Below are positions 41,420-48,932 of a stretch of DNA of 48,932 nucleotides, one piece after another. Each line of letters starts with the position of its first letter. Position 1 is the first letter of the stretch. The notes under the pieces were generated by a model. It saw only the letters and a list, made by a program, of their open reading frames with translations, was not told the origin of the DNA and made no database searches. Source of the DNA: Lentimicrobium sp. (GTDB lineage Bacteria > Bacteroidota > Bacteroidia > Bacteroidales > Lentimicrobiaceae); contig JAHYJC010000035.1 in NCBI GenBank assembly GCA_019429275.1, positions 1 through 48,932 on the forward strand, written 5' to 3'. The position numbers and the translations under genes are program-made.

Positions 41420-42649
41420 ATGAAAAAGTTAACAAAAATCTTGATGGCGCTTTCAGTTGCACTGTTAATAGCCGGGCAATCATTTGCTCAGAACGAAATA
41501 GGAGGCACAATAAATTATCACTACAAAAACAACAAACCCATTCCTTCAGTAACAATTACTCTGTATGATTCAGACGGGGATCCTGTAGCTTCTGCACTAT
41601 CGGGTTTGGATGGTAGCTATCTTTTTACAGAAGTCTCGGAAGGAAATTATACTTTACAAGCATCAACCACCATTATGGCCGGTGGCGTGAATATGGCCGA
41701 TGCAAATAAGATAAAACATCATCTGAATGGAATTAAGCCATTGGAAGGAATCGAGTGGGAAGCTGCTGACGTTAATTCCGATGGTGACGTTAATTGGGAT
41801 GATTATGATGCTATTGTTGCCTGGCACATGCAGGGCATCAATTTCAACGAAGAAAATCCGTGGATTTTCGATATAGTAAATGACATAGATGTCACAAACA
41901 ATGATTTAAAAGCCCGCACAAATGTACCCACCATGGGTGGCTCAAGTTCAGGAGATGTAAATGGAACCTTTGTACCTACCACACGCAATCTGGCAGAAAC
42001 AATTGCAAAATACACCGAAAAACCAATTACCGATAATTTTAGTGTTGAAATTTTTGCTACCGATATTACTGAGGCTTCGGCCATGGGTCTGATCATCAAC
42101 TATCCGGCAAACATGGTTAATATATCAGATATTACCAGCCAATTGGGCGAGGTAATGACATTTATCAAAAACGGACAAATACGCATCGGATGGATCAATG
42201 AGTCGGCCTATGCAACTCCGGTCAATTCGGATTTACCCATCCTGACCATCATTGGTGAAACAACCATCAATTATGATGGCAGTGATATTAAATTCAAGGT
42301 AGATCCAACCAGCCATTTCTGCGATGCATCAAGCAATGAGCTAGAAACACGCTACAGTTTGCCTTTACTCACAAGTTCAGAAAATTATCTGGGCAAGAAC
42401 TATCCCAATCCATTTGTTGGAAGCACAACCATTGATTATTCAGTACCGGCCGATGTAAAAATAAACATCAGCCTTTACAACCAGATGGGACAGATGGTAA
42501 GAGTTTTGGCCGACAAGTACGAAAATACCGGTATCCATTCGCTTACTATCAGCAGCGAAGGACTGGAGCCGGGAATATACTTCTACACGCTCAGAACCAA
42601 TGGAAGCATATTTATTAATGAAACTAAACGTATGGTTATTACCCGCTAA
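41420..42649 (+). CDS. T9SS-secreted protein with dockerin-type loop
   Basis: The protein has 409 residues. A signal peptide ends near SFAQ. Residues about 27-83 form a Cna-B/carboxypeptidase-like beta sandwich (GGTINYHYKNNKPIPSVTIT). Residues 88-140 look like a dockerin: a degenerate first half with MADANKIKHHLNG, then a canonical calcium loop DVNSDGDVNWDD (117-128) and DYDAIVAWHMQG. Residues about 200-300 are strand-rich with cohesin-like phrasing (MGLIINYPANMVNISDIT, then GQIRIGWI). The end (about 325-409) is a type A T9SS sorting domain (NYPNPFVGSTTIDYSVP), so it is exported and attached to the surface. A strong terminator follows. Confidence 0.85.
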   Translation: MKKLTKILMALSVALLIAGQSFAQNEIGGTINYHYKNNKPIPSVTITLYDSDGDPVASALSGLDGSYLFTEVSEGNYTLQASTTIMAGGVNMADANKIKHHLNGIKPLEGIEWEAADVNSDGDVNWDDYDAIVAWHMQGINFNEENPWIFDIVNDIDVTNNDLKARTNVPTMGGSSSGDVNGTFVPTTRNLAETIAKYTEKPITDNFSVEIFATDITEASAMGLIINYPANMVNISDITSQLGEVMTFIKNGQIRIGWINESAYATPVNSDLPILTIIGETTINYDGSDIKFKVDPTSHFCDASSNELETRYSLPLLTSSENYLGKNYPNPFVGSTTIDYSVPADVKINISLYNQMGQMVRVLADKYENTGIHSLTISSEGLEPGIYFYTLRTNGSIFINETKRMVITR

Positions 42650-42670
42650 TTATCATGCTGGTTTTGTGGT

Positions 42671-42711
42671 AAGCGGAGGGCTGAAAAGCTCACCGCTTTT
42701 TTTATTTTTTT
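42671..42711 (+). terminator. Rho-independent terminator of the T9SS cargo gene
   Basis: A long stem (AAGCGG/CCGCTT plus an inner GGGCT/AGCTC section) is capped by GAAA and followed by a run of Ts to 42711. Confidence 0.9.
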
Positions 42712-42743
42712 CGGGCCACTTCATTACTCTGACCATATTTAAG

Positions 42744-42778
42744 TAAATTTGTCGCGACAGATATGCTTGTTCTTTTTG
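42744..42778 (+). promoter_or_regulatory. Promoter region and palindromic operator of the CHAT gene
   Basis: Two overlapping readings exist: TAAATTTG (42744-42751) as a -7 box; or TTTG (42748-42751), a 19-bp spacer and TCTTTTTG (42771-42778). Between them lies TGTCGCGACA (42750-42759), a perfect 10-bp palindrome in an AT-rich setting, a likely regulator site. Confidence 0.5.
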
Positions 42779-42787
42779 CATTTCTAT

Positions 42788-45700
42788 ATGGCAACCCTTA
42801 ATTATTATCCGAAAATCAGGCAAATTCTTTCAGCAAGTGCTGTAATTTGCTGTTTTGCCATTATTGCTGCCTGTCAGTCAGATTCAAAAAAACAGGAATC
42901 CTCAACTCCTTCCCCTGAAATTGTAAAGCGGAGTCAAACTGATATTTATAAACTTGCTGAAGATTATCTGAAAAAATCAGAAATTGACAGTGCTTTTAAG
43001 TATTTCGAAATTGCCGCTGAAAATTTCCGCAAAAACGGTAAGTGGGAGCGATACGTCGTTACCCTCATTAAATTAGCTGATATTGACCGTTTAAAAGGCA
43101 ACGGTGACGGGGCACGCACCTTGATAAAATCGGCCGAAAATATGCTGGCAAAAAACCTGCCTTTAAATAAAGACCTTTTGGCCGACATCATGCACAAACA
43201 AGGTGTGCTTTACATGGACAAAGGCAATTTTGACAGCGCCATTATCCTGATAAACAAAAGTATTGATGCAAGGATTGCTGCAAACGGACCGAATGATACA
43301 CTGTTGGCCATGAGTTATAATGGCCTTGGTAACCTTTTCTTTTTCAAAGGAAATTATAACAGTGCACTTGAAAATTATAACCAGGCCTATGAATTAGCGC
43401 TGAAAAGAAAAAATCCACTGGATGCCGATCTCGCCATGTTCATTCAGAATGCCGGTATCATATATGCTCAAAAAGGCGATTATGAAAAGGCAGAATCCGC
43501 CTTCTCTTCTTCGCTGGAAATCATTGAAAAAACAAAGGGCCCGGGCGATCCCGGACTGGCTATGCCTTATCTTAACATGGGCCGTTTGCTAGCCCTTGCC
43601 AATAAAGATGACGAAGCCCTGCTCTATTATAACCGGGCAGAAGAAAATCTCCTGAAAATAGTTGAACCAAATCACCCTGACCTTGGTAGCCTATACCTGA
43701 ACAAAGGACAAACTTATGTTCATCTTGCAGATTACGAGAAAGCACTGATTTTTTTCAAAAAGGCACTTTCAATAGCACTGGAAAATTATGGAGCCGATCA
43801 TCCGGTTACACTCTCTGCCAACATGAATATCGGTTATATCTACGAAAAGAAAGGGGAATTTGATAATGCTCTGAGGTATTATGAGGCCAGTATCCCAAAA
43901 GATGAAAACAATCAGGCAGTTATAAAAACCTATGGCAACCTGGCCAGCCTCTATGATGCAATGAATGACCCTGACCAGGCTGAAATTTACTATTCCAGAG
44001 CCATTAAACTGGCTGATTATTTGCTTCCTGACAACCATCCCGAAACCGGTCTGCTTTACACCCGTTACGGATACTTTCAGTTGACAGAAGCCAGGGGGGA
44101 TCTGGGATTAAGTATGTTCAATAATGCACTTGAAATTTCAACAACCCATTATGGACCATCAAGCCGCGAAGTATCCAACAATCTGACTCATATCGGCAAC
44201 TATTATTTAATTCAAAACGATCACGACCTCGCCCTCGGGCATTACCAGAAAGCAATCATTGCCATTGTTAAGAACTTTGAAAACACTTCAGTTCTGGTTA
44301 ATCCCGAAGAAAAATTACTCACACCAGACCATTATCTTATCAATGCATTGAACGGCAAAGCCGATGCTCTTTTTATGAAAGGTAAAGCCGAAAAACCTGA
44401 TATTAAAGCATTGAAACTTAGCCTTGAGACATACAAATTATCAACAAAGGTCGTACATAGGCTTCGCTCCAGCTATCAGAACGAGGAGAGTAAATTGCTG
44501 ATTTCGGAACATGAACGAAAAACCTATCTGAATACAGTGAAAGTCGCCACCATGCTCTATCAGGTCACCGGGCAAACAGAATTTCTTGAGGAAGCTTTCA
44601 ATTATTCTGATAAAGGAAAATCAGCAATACTGCTGGCTTCACTACAGGATGTTGAAGCCCTGCAATATGGCAAAATTCCATCCGTCATAAGGGAAAAGGA
44701 AAAAAAAATTAAACTTGAACTGGGATCTTATAACCGCTTCATCTACGAAGAGCGGCAGAAACCATCTCCGGTAGCCGATAAAATAAGGCTTTGGGAATCT
44801 CTCATTTTCAACCTAGAGGTAAGCTATGACAGCCTAATCAATGTTCTGGAAACGGATTACCCTGAATATTATGCTCTTAAATATACAGAACCAGTTCTCA
44901 GCATTGAACAGATAAGAAAAAATCTGGAACCCGGCAGGGCGCTCATTGAATACGCACTTTCTGATACGGTTCTATACATCTTTGTACTGAATCAGAAAAT
45001 TTTTGATGTTATCACACATCCCATCGATCAGACATTTCTTGATAACATCAGCCTTCTCAGGGAATCAACAAATTCCAACGACCTGATGAGTGCAAAAAAA
45101 GAAGATTATCTTGCCTATACCAACGCAGCTTATTCATTGTACAACGACCTGTTGAAACCGGCTTCAGAAATCATTGATGAAAAGAAACTTATCATAATTC
45201 CCGATGCTGAAATAGGTTTTATTTCGTTTGATATGCTTTTGAGTTCACCTGCCGATGCATCAGAAATGGATTTTCGCAAACTTCAGTTTCTGATCTTTGA
45301 TTACGTTATCAGCTATAGCGCTTCAGCAATTCTTCAGTTTTCTGATATCTACAAAAAAGAAAAAAAACCGACGAAAAATATGCTGGCGATGGCTCCCTCC
45401 TATGATAACCTCACAGACCTGAAGGAAGGCGGATTTATCGATGAGACCGGAAATACAGTCTATTTGCTGCCAATACCTGGCGTTGAAGAGGAAATAAAGG
45501 GCATAAAAAGAGCCATTCCCGGGAAAACGCTGAGCGGCGCAAAAGCAAACGAACAAAGCTTTAAAAACCTTGCCGGAAACTACAACATTTTGCACTTTGC
45601 CATGCACACCCTTATCAACAGTGAAAAGCCTATGCTGTCAAAACTGGTATTTTATCAGGACAACGACACCATTGAAGATGGAATGCTGAATACGTATGAG

Positions 45701-46144
45701 TTATTCGGAATGGATCTGAATGCAAGGCTCGCCGTTTTAAGTGCCTGCAATACTGGAACCGGAAAACTCCTGAAAGGTGAAGGTATCATGAATCTGGCCC
45801 GCGGATTCATTTATGCCGGTGTTCCCGGAATAGTAATGACCATGTGGGCAGTAGAAGATCAGGCCAGTGCCCGGATTGTTAAAAGATTCTATCATTACCT
45901 TGACAGAGGTATGCCTAAAGATGAAGCTCTGCACAACGCAAAACTCGATCTGCTCGAAGAAAAAGATATGCTTCGCACACATCCCTATTACTGGGCCGCC
46001 TATGTAACTATTGGTGATTACAGCCCGATGAAATTTGTAAAACCAATGTGGCTGAATATATTTTTCGGTATAATTGCACTTTCTTCATTAAGCCTGCTTA
46101 TGCTCACAATGGTCCGTAAAAAATCCCGGAATAAGTCCCTGTAA
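42788..46144 (+). CDS. TPR-CHAT protease, lipoprotein with C-terminal membrane anchor
   Basis: The protein has 1118 residues from the ATG at 42788. A lipoprotein signal ends at Cys29 (FAIIAAC). A TPR array follows (about 50-590: repeats such as YLNKGQTYVHLADYEKALIFF and NMNIGYIYEKKGEFDNALRYY), then a helical linker and a CHAT domain (about 720-1080). Catalytic residues are present: HFAMH (His936/His940) and Cys987 in LSACNTG, followed by GEGIMNLARGFIYAGVPGIVM. A membrane segment lies at about 1088-1109, with a basic tail KKSRNKSL. CHAT proteases are caspase-like and cut partner proteins on activation. It appears fixed at both ends to membrane, with TPRs and protease in the periplasm. Confidence 0.9.
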   Translation: MATLNYYPKIRQILSASAVICCFAIIAACQSDSKKQESSTPSPEIVKRSQTDIYKLAEDYLKKSEIDSAFKYFEIAAENFRKNGKWERYVVTLIKLADIDRLKGNGDGARTLIKSAENMLAKNLPLNKDLLADIMHKQGVLYMDKGNFDSAIILINKSIDARIAANGPNDTLLAMSYNGLGNLFFFKGNYNSALENYNQAYELALKRKNPLDADLAMFIQNAGIIYAQKGDYEKAESAFSSSLEIIEKTKGPGDPGLAMPYLNMGRLLALANKDDEALLYYNRAEENLLKIVEPNHPDLGSLYLNKGQTYVHLADYEKALIFFKKALSIALENYGADHPVTLSANMNIGYIYEKKGEFDNALRYYEASIPKDENNQAVIKTYGNLASLYDAMNDPDQAEIYYSRAIKLADYLLPDNHPETGLLYTRYGYFQLTEARGDLGLSMFNNALEISTTHYGPSSREVSNNLTHIGNYYLIQNDHDLALGHYQKAIIAIVKNFENTSVLVNPEEKLLTPDHYLINALNGKADALFMKGKAEKPDIKALKLSLETYKLSTKVVHRLRSSYQNEESKLLISEHERKTYLNTVKVATMLYQVTGQTEFLEEAFNYSDKGKSAILLASLQDVEALQYGKIPSVIREKEKKIKLELGSYNRFIYEERQKPSPVADKIRLWESLIFNLEVSYDSLINVLETDYPEYYALKYTEPVLSIEQIRKNLEPGRALIEYALSDTVLYIFVLNQKIFDVITHPIDQTFLDNISLLRESTNSNDLMSAKKEDYLAYTNAAYSLYNDLLKPASEIIDEKKLIIIPDAEIGFISFDMLLSSPADASEMDFRKLQFLIFDYVISYSASAILQFSDIYKKEKKPTKNMLAMAPSYDNLTDLKEGGFIDETGNTVYLLPIPGVEEEIKGIKRAIPGKTLSGAKANEQSFKNLAGNYNILHFAMHTLINSEKPMLSKLVFYQDNDTIEDGMLNTYELFGMDLNARLAVLSACNTGTGKLLKGEGIMNLARGFIYAGVPGIVMTMWAVEDQASARIVKRFYHYLDRGMPKDEALHNAKLDLLEEKDMLRTHPYYWAAYVTIGDYSPMKFVKPMWLNIFFGIIALSSLSLLMLTMVRKKSRNKSL

Positions 46145-46165
46145 CTCCTTATGCCTTATAATGAC

Positions 46166-46173
46166 TATTTTTG
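46166..46173 (+). promoter_or_regulatory. -7 element of mutS2
   Basis: TATTTTTG matches TAnnTTTG. It contains the TTG (46171) that would otherwise look like an in-frame start, and therefore supports the GTG at 46189. Confidence 0.5.
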
Positions 46174-46188
46174 CAGAAAATTAACAAA

Positions 46189-48627
46189 GTGATTTACCCC
46201 GACAGTTTTGAGATTAAAACCGGATTTATACAGCTCCGTGAAATGCTGCAGCAACATTGCCTGTGCAGAAGGGGAGCACAACTTGCTGCCAATTTAGGTT
46301 TTACTGACGATTTTGAAGCTATTGACAAGTTAACCGGCACAACCGATGAAATGCAGTATCTGCTCAGGTTTGTCGGGAATTTTCCAGCCCAGGATTATTA
46401 CGATCTTTCTGATGAATTGCAGAGAGTAAACCTTCCCGGAACTTTCACTGAACCTGAAACAATTTCAGAACTAAAGCTTTCGCTTATTGCAATTACCGAA
46501 ATTATCCGCTATTTACGGCGACTCGATCCTGAGCGGTTTCCCTTCCTTCATAGAATGGAAATTCCGGAAATACCGGAACAATCCATCATCAAACGGATTG
46601 ATCTGATCATTGACGATAAATCAGAGATCAGGGACAAGGCGAGTGACAAGCTTTTCAGCATCAGGAAGGAGATTGTAAGCCGCATTGCCGGAGTTGACCG
46701 ACGGATAAATCAGATTATGAATACCGCACGACGCGAAGGCATTGCGCAGGATGACGCCGGACTTACCATCAGAAACGGCCGCCTCGTAATTCCGCTGCCT
46801 GCGGCCAACAAGCGCAAACTGAACGGCTACGTGCATGACACTTCCGCCACCGGACATACGGTGTACATTGAACCGGCCGAAGTTTTTGAAATCAATAATG
46901 AAATTCAGAATTTAAGGGTTGAAGAAAAGCAGGAAATAACAAGAATATTGCTCGAATTTGCTGATTTCCTTAGGCCTTTCATTCCCGGACTGATGATCTG
47001 CTATGAATTTCTGGGCAATGTTGATTTTATCAGAGCAAAAGCCCTGCTGGCAATCAGCATGAATGCCGTTAAGCCAAAGCTGAAAAACGAAACCACCCTC
47101 GACTGGAAGAAAGCGGTTCACCCGCTGCTTCAGCAGGCCCTGAAACAACAAGGCCGCAAAATTGTAGATCAGGACATCAGCCTGAATTCCGATGGGCGAA
47201 TAATGGTTATCAGCGGTCCGAATGCAGGAGGCAAATCCGTTTGCCTGAAAACTGCCGGCCTTCTGCAATACATGCTTCAGTGTGGTTTACTCATCCCGGT
47301 GAGTGAAGATTCAACGGCAGGTATTTTCAGTAAAATTTTTCTGGAAATAGGCGATGAACAATCCCTTGAAAATGATTTGAGTACTTATAGCTCACATCTC
47401 ATTCACATCAGGAATTTCATTGAACATGCCGACAAAAAAACGCTCATCCTGATTGATGAGTTCGGGGCTGGCACCGAACCTCAGCTTGGGGGTGCAATGG
47501 CTGAGGCAAGCCTCGAAAAGCTCAACGAATCCGGCTGTTTTGGCATCATCACCACCCATTACACCAACCTTAAGCTCATGGCCGATAAGTTTCCGGGCAT
47601 TTTCAACGCAGCCATGCTTTACGATGCCCAGGCCATGCAGCCACTGTTTAAACTCAGCCCAGGAAAACCGGGCAGTTCATTTGCTTTTGAAATTGCCCGT
47701 AAAATAGGCTTTCCCGAAAAGGTACTGGCAATCGCAACATCGAAAATCAGCCAGACACAGCTTAATTTTGAGAAGCAACTTGCCCAACTGGAAGTTGACA
47801 AAAGAAACATTGAGCAAAAAAAGAATGATCTCAGGGTTGCCGACGAAACCCTTTCATCTTTGGTCAGCCGTTACGAAACACTTCTCGGCAATCTTGAAGG
47901 CCGAAGGCAGGAATTACTGAAGGATGCTAAACAAAAAGCCCAGCGATTGCTTGACAATTCAAATAAACTTATTGAAAATACCATACGGGAGATCAAGGAA
48001 AGCAAAGCCGATAAAGAAATTACCCGTGAAATTCGTGAAAAGTTACAAAGAGAAAAAGACGTATTGCTTGAACAGCTAACCATTGAACAGGAAGTTCAGG
48101 AAACCTTTCTCCAAAAAGAGACTCTACCCAAAAACACTGAAAAGCCTAAAGGGCCGGTAAAAGCCGGAAGCCTGGTAAAGATTGAAGGACAGGAAACTAT
48201 TGGCAAGGTGGGAGAGATAAGAGGCAAGCGGGCAACTGTTCTTTTTGATTCTGTGACAGTTCGGACTACCATCGACAAACTGGAACTCGCAGGCTATGAC
48301 GAAATACGCATCTGGGAGGCCAACCAGCGTTTTGCAAAACCAGCAATCAGCGTTATTCATCAATTGAATGACAAAATGGCCGATTTCAAGATGTCCATTG
48401 ACATTCGTGGCAAAAAAGCGGAGGAAGCCCAGCAGGCCATTACCCGCTATATTGATCAGGCTATTTTACTCAGGGTAAATGAAGTCAAAATCCTTCATGG
48501 CAAAGGCGACGGTGTATTGCGCAATATCCTTCACGCAAACCTGAGAGATAACCCCGATGTGGTAAGTTTTGAAGACGAAAGCCTCGAACGGGGCGGACAT
48601 GGCGTGACCGTGGTTCATTTCAGGTAG
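46189..48627 (+). CDS. mutS2: MutS2 endonuclease
   Basis: The protein has 812 residues starting at GTG 46189 (MIYPDSFEIK, the usual MutS2 start). It lacks the mismatch-recognition domain of MutS. The clamp/core region is followed by the ATPase: Walker A GPNAGGKS (343-350), Walker B LILIDEFGAGTEP (Asp423), then TTHYTNLKL. A long coiled coil (about 515-640) precedes a KOW-like patch and the Smr nuclease domain (DIRG 738-741; HGKGDG 770-775). MutS2 suppresses recombination, and in some bacteria it splits or rescues collided ribosomes. It is monocistronic, with no obvious terminator. Confidence 0.95.
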   Translation: MIYPDSFEIKTGFIQLREMLQQHCLCRRGAQLAANLGFTDDFEAIDKLTGTTDEMQYLLRFVGNFPAQDYYDLSDELQRVNLPGTFTEPETISELKLSLIAITEIIRYLRRLDPERFPFLHRMEIPEIPEQSIIKRIDLIIDDKSEIRDKASDKLFSIRKEIVSRIAGVDRRINQIMNTARREGIAQDDAGLTIRNGRLVIPLPAANKRKLNGYVHDTSATGHTVYIEPAEVFEINNEIQNLRVEEKQEITRILLEFADFLRPFIPGLMICYEFLGNVDFIRAKALLAISMNAVKPKLKNETTLDWKKAVHPLLQQALKQQGRKIVDQDISLNSDGRIMVISGPNAGGKSVCLKTAGLLQYMLQCGLLIPVSEDSTAGIFSKIFLEIGDEQSLENDLSTYSSHLIHIRNFIEHADKKTLILIDEFGAGTEPQLGGAMAEASLEKLNESGCFGIITTHYTNLKLMADKFPGIFNAAMLYDAQAMQPLFKLSPGKPGSSFAFEIARKIGFPEKVLAIATSKISQTQLNFEKQLAQLEVDKRNIEQKKNDLRVADETLSSLVSRYETLLGNLEGRRQELLKDAKQKAQRLLDNSNKLIENTIREIKESKADKEITREIREKLQREKDVLLEQLTIEQEVQETFLQKETLPKNTEKPKGPVKAGSLVKIEGQETIGKVGEIRGKRATVLFDSVTVRTTIDKLELAGYDEIRIWEANQRFAKPAISVIHQLNDKMADFKMSIDIRGKKAEEAQQAITRYIDQAILLRVNEVKILHGKGDGVLRNILHANLRDNPDVVSFEDESLERGGHGVTVVHFR

Positions 48628-48857
48628 TTTCTCAAATTTGGAAAGACACGAGAAATAGCAACTGAAGTTAAGTTTGTTTGCCGGGAGTAATGGAATAATG
48701 GAGAGGTTCATTACAAGTCATCGCTCCATCTCTCCATCCCTGCATCACTCCACCTGTTTTGTGCGGCGCATGAGCGCTAAAATTGCAACTATCTGATTAA
48801 CTGTTATGATTAAAAATATTTTGGGTGCTTTTGGGTGCTGCAAGCTATATTTGTGGC
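48628..48857. repeat. Low-complexity region next to the right-hand IS
   Basis: CTCCAT-type tandem units occupy about 48723-48752 and pair in part with ATGGAGAG (48698-48705), forming an 8-bp inverted repeat with CTCTCCAT (48730-48737). A perfect 10-bp tandem repeat TTTTGGGTGC lies at 48819-48838. TATATTTG (48846-48853) is the -7 box of the transposase gene. The left end of the IS must lie within this region, but I cannot place it without its other end. Confidence 0.5.
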
Positions 48858-48932
48858 ATGTTTATCAGGCGTAACAGGAACCGAAGCGGGTCAGTAAGCA
48901 TCCAGATCATTATGAAATCTGGACGGAAGAAC
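48858..48932 (+). CDS. Start of IS1634-like transposase (partial, runs off right edge)
   Basis: Twenty-five codons remain in frame to the window end. The sequence MFIRRNRNRSGSVSIQII matches the characteristic N-terminus of IS1634/IS1549-type DDE transposases (MF[VI]xxxxNxSGxxSVQV). A -7 element lies 4 bp upstream, giving a nearly leaderless transcript. The rest of the element is outside the window, so activity cannot be judged. Confidence 0.7.
   Translation, partial: MFIRRNRNRSGSVSIQIIMKSGRKN

Overview
The window looks like a chromosomal stretch from a member of the Bacteroidota, most likely an uncultured Bacteroidales-type bacterium. The signs are promoters of the TTG-N18-21-TAnnTTTG type in front of many genes, A-rich leaders instead of strong Shine-Dalgarno sites, a type IX secretion (T9SS) sorting domain, a TonB receptor/DUF4249 pair, a PorV-like outer-membrane protein, a fused 2-oxoacid dehydrogenase E1 and a tRNA without encoded CCA. 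Composition is AT-rich. There is no rRNA and no CRISPR array. Both ends run into insertion sequences: IS21-like terminal repeats and a transposase start at the left, and the first 25 codons of an IS1634-like transposase at the right. These may be assembly breakpoints.

Layout. 1-1461: IS end, a tiny Pmp3-family membrane protein, a TPR protein. 1792-7000: housekeeping genes (DUF3822 protein and rsmD, coaD, a NUDIX hydrolase divergent from pyrE, an SRPBCC-like protein, birA). 7073-11960: operon rsfS-ftsH-LUD protein-DUF2007-cdsA-psd. 12082-14903: a small Cys-rich secreted protein, a YjjG-like HAD phosphatase, and an SPFH/unknown/Arc trio. 14912-20823 (minus): an accessory-looking envelope module of a Cys-containing lipoprotein, a thioredoxin-fold lipoprotein, DUF4249, a TonB-dependent receptor and a small barrel. 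21247-28870: radical SAM protein, POT peptide transporter, a ComEA-like helix-hairpin-helix/barrel protein paired with a PorV-like protein, DUF2461, and a DUF454 gene behind a DtxR/IdeR-like operator. 29143-39201: transketolase, M3 peptidase, fused E1, DEAD-box helicase, thioredoxin reductase, tRNA-Pro(GGG). 39465-46144: a signalling-like locus. 46189-48627: mutS2.

The most interesting locus is 39465-46144. An ECF-type sigma factor overlaps a membrane-spanning anti-sigma-like protein with an extracytoplasmic TPR domain. Divergent from them lie a T9SS cargo protein carrying a dockerin-type calcium loop and a possible cohesin-like sandwich, and a large lipoprotein with TPRs, a CHAT (caspase-like) protease domain with intact His and Cys, and a C-terminal membrane anchor. 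My inference is a surface- or envelope-sensing system in which the CHAT-TPR protease may act on, or with, the TPR anti-sigma. The second candidate is the redox/TonB/DUF4249 module, whose first gene has an unusually long leader containing a G9 tract and a long imperfect hairpin. All functional calls come from reading the sequence; no database search was run.
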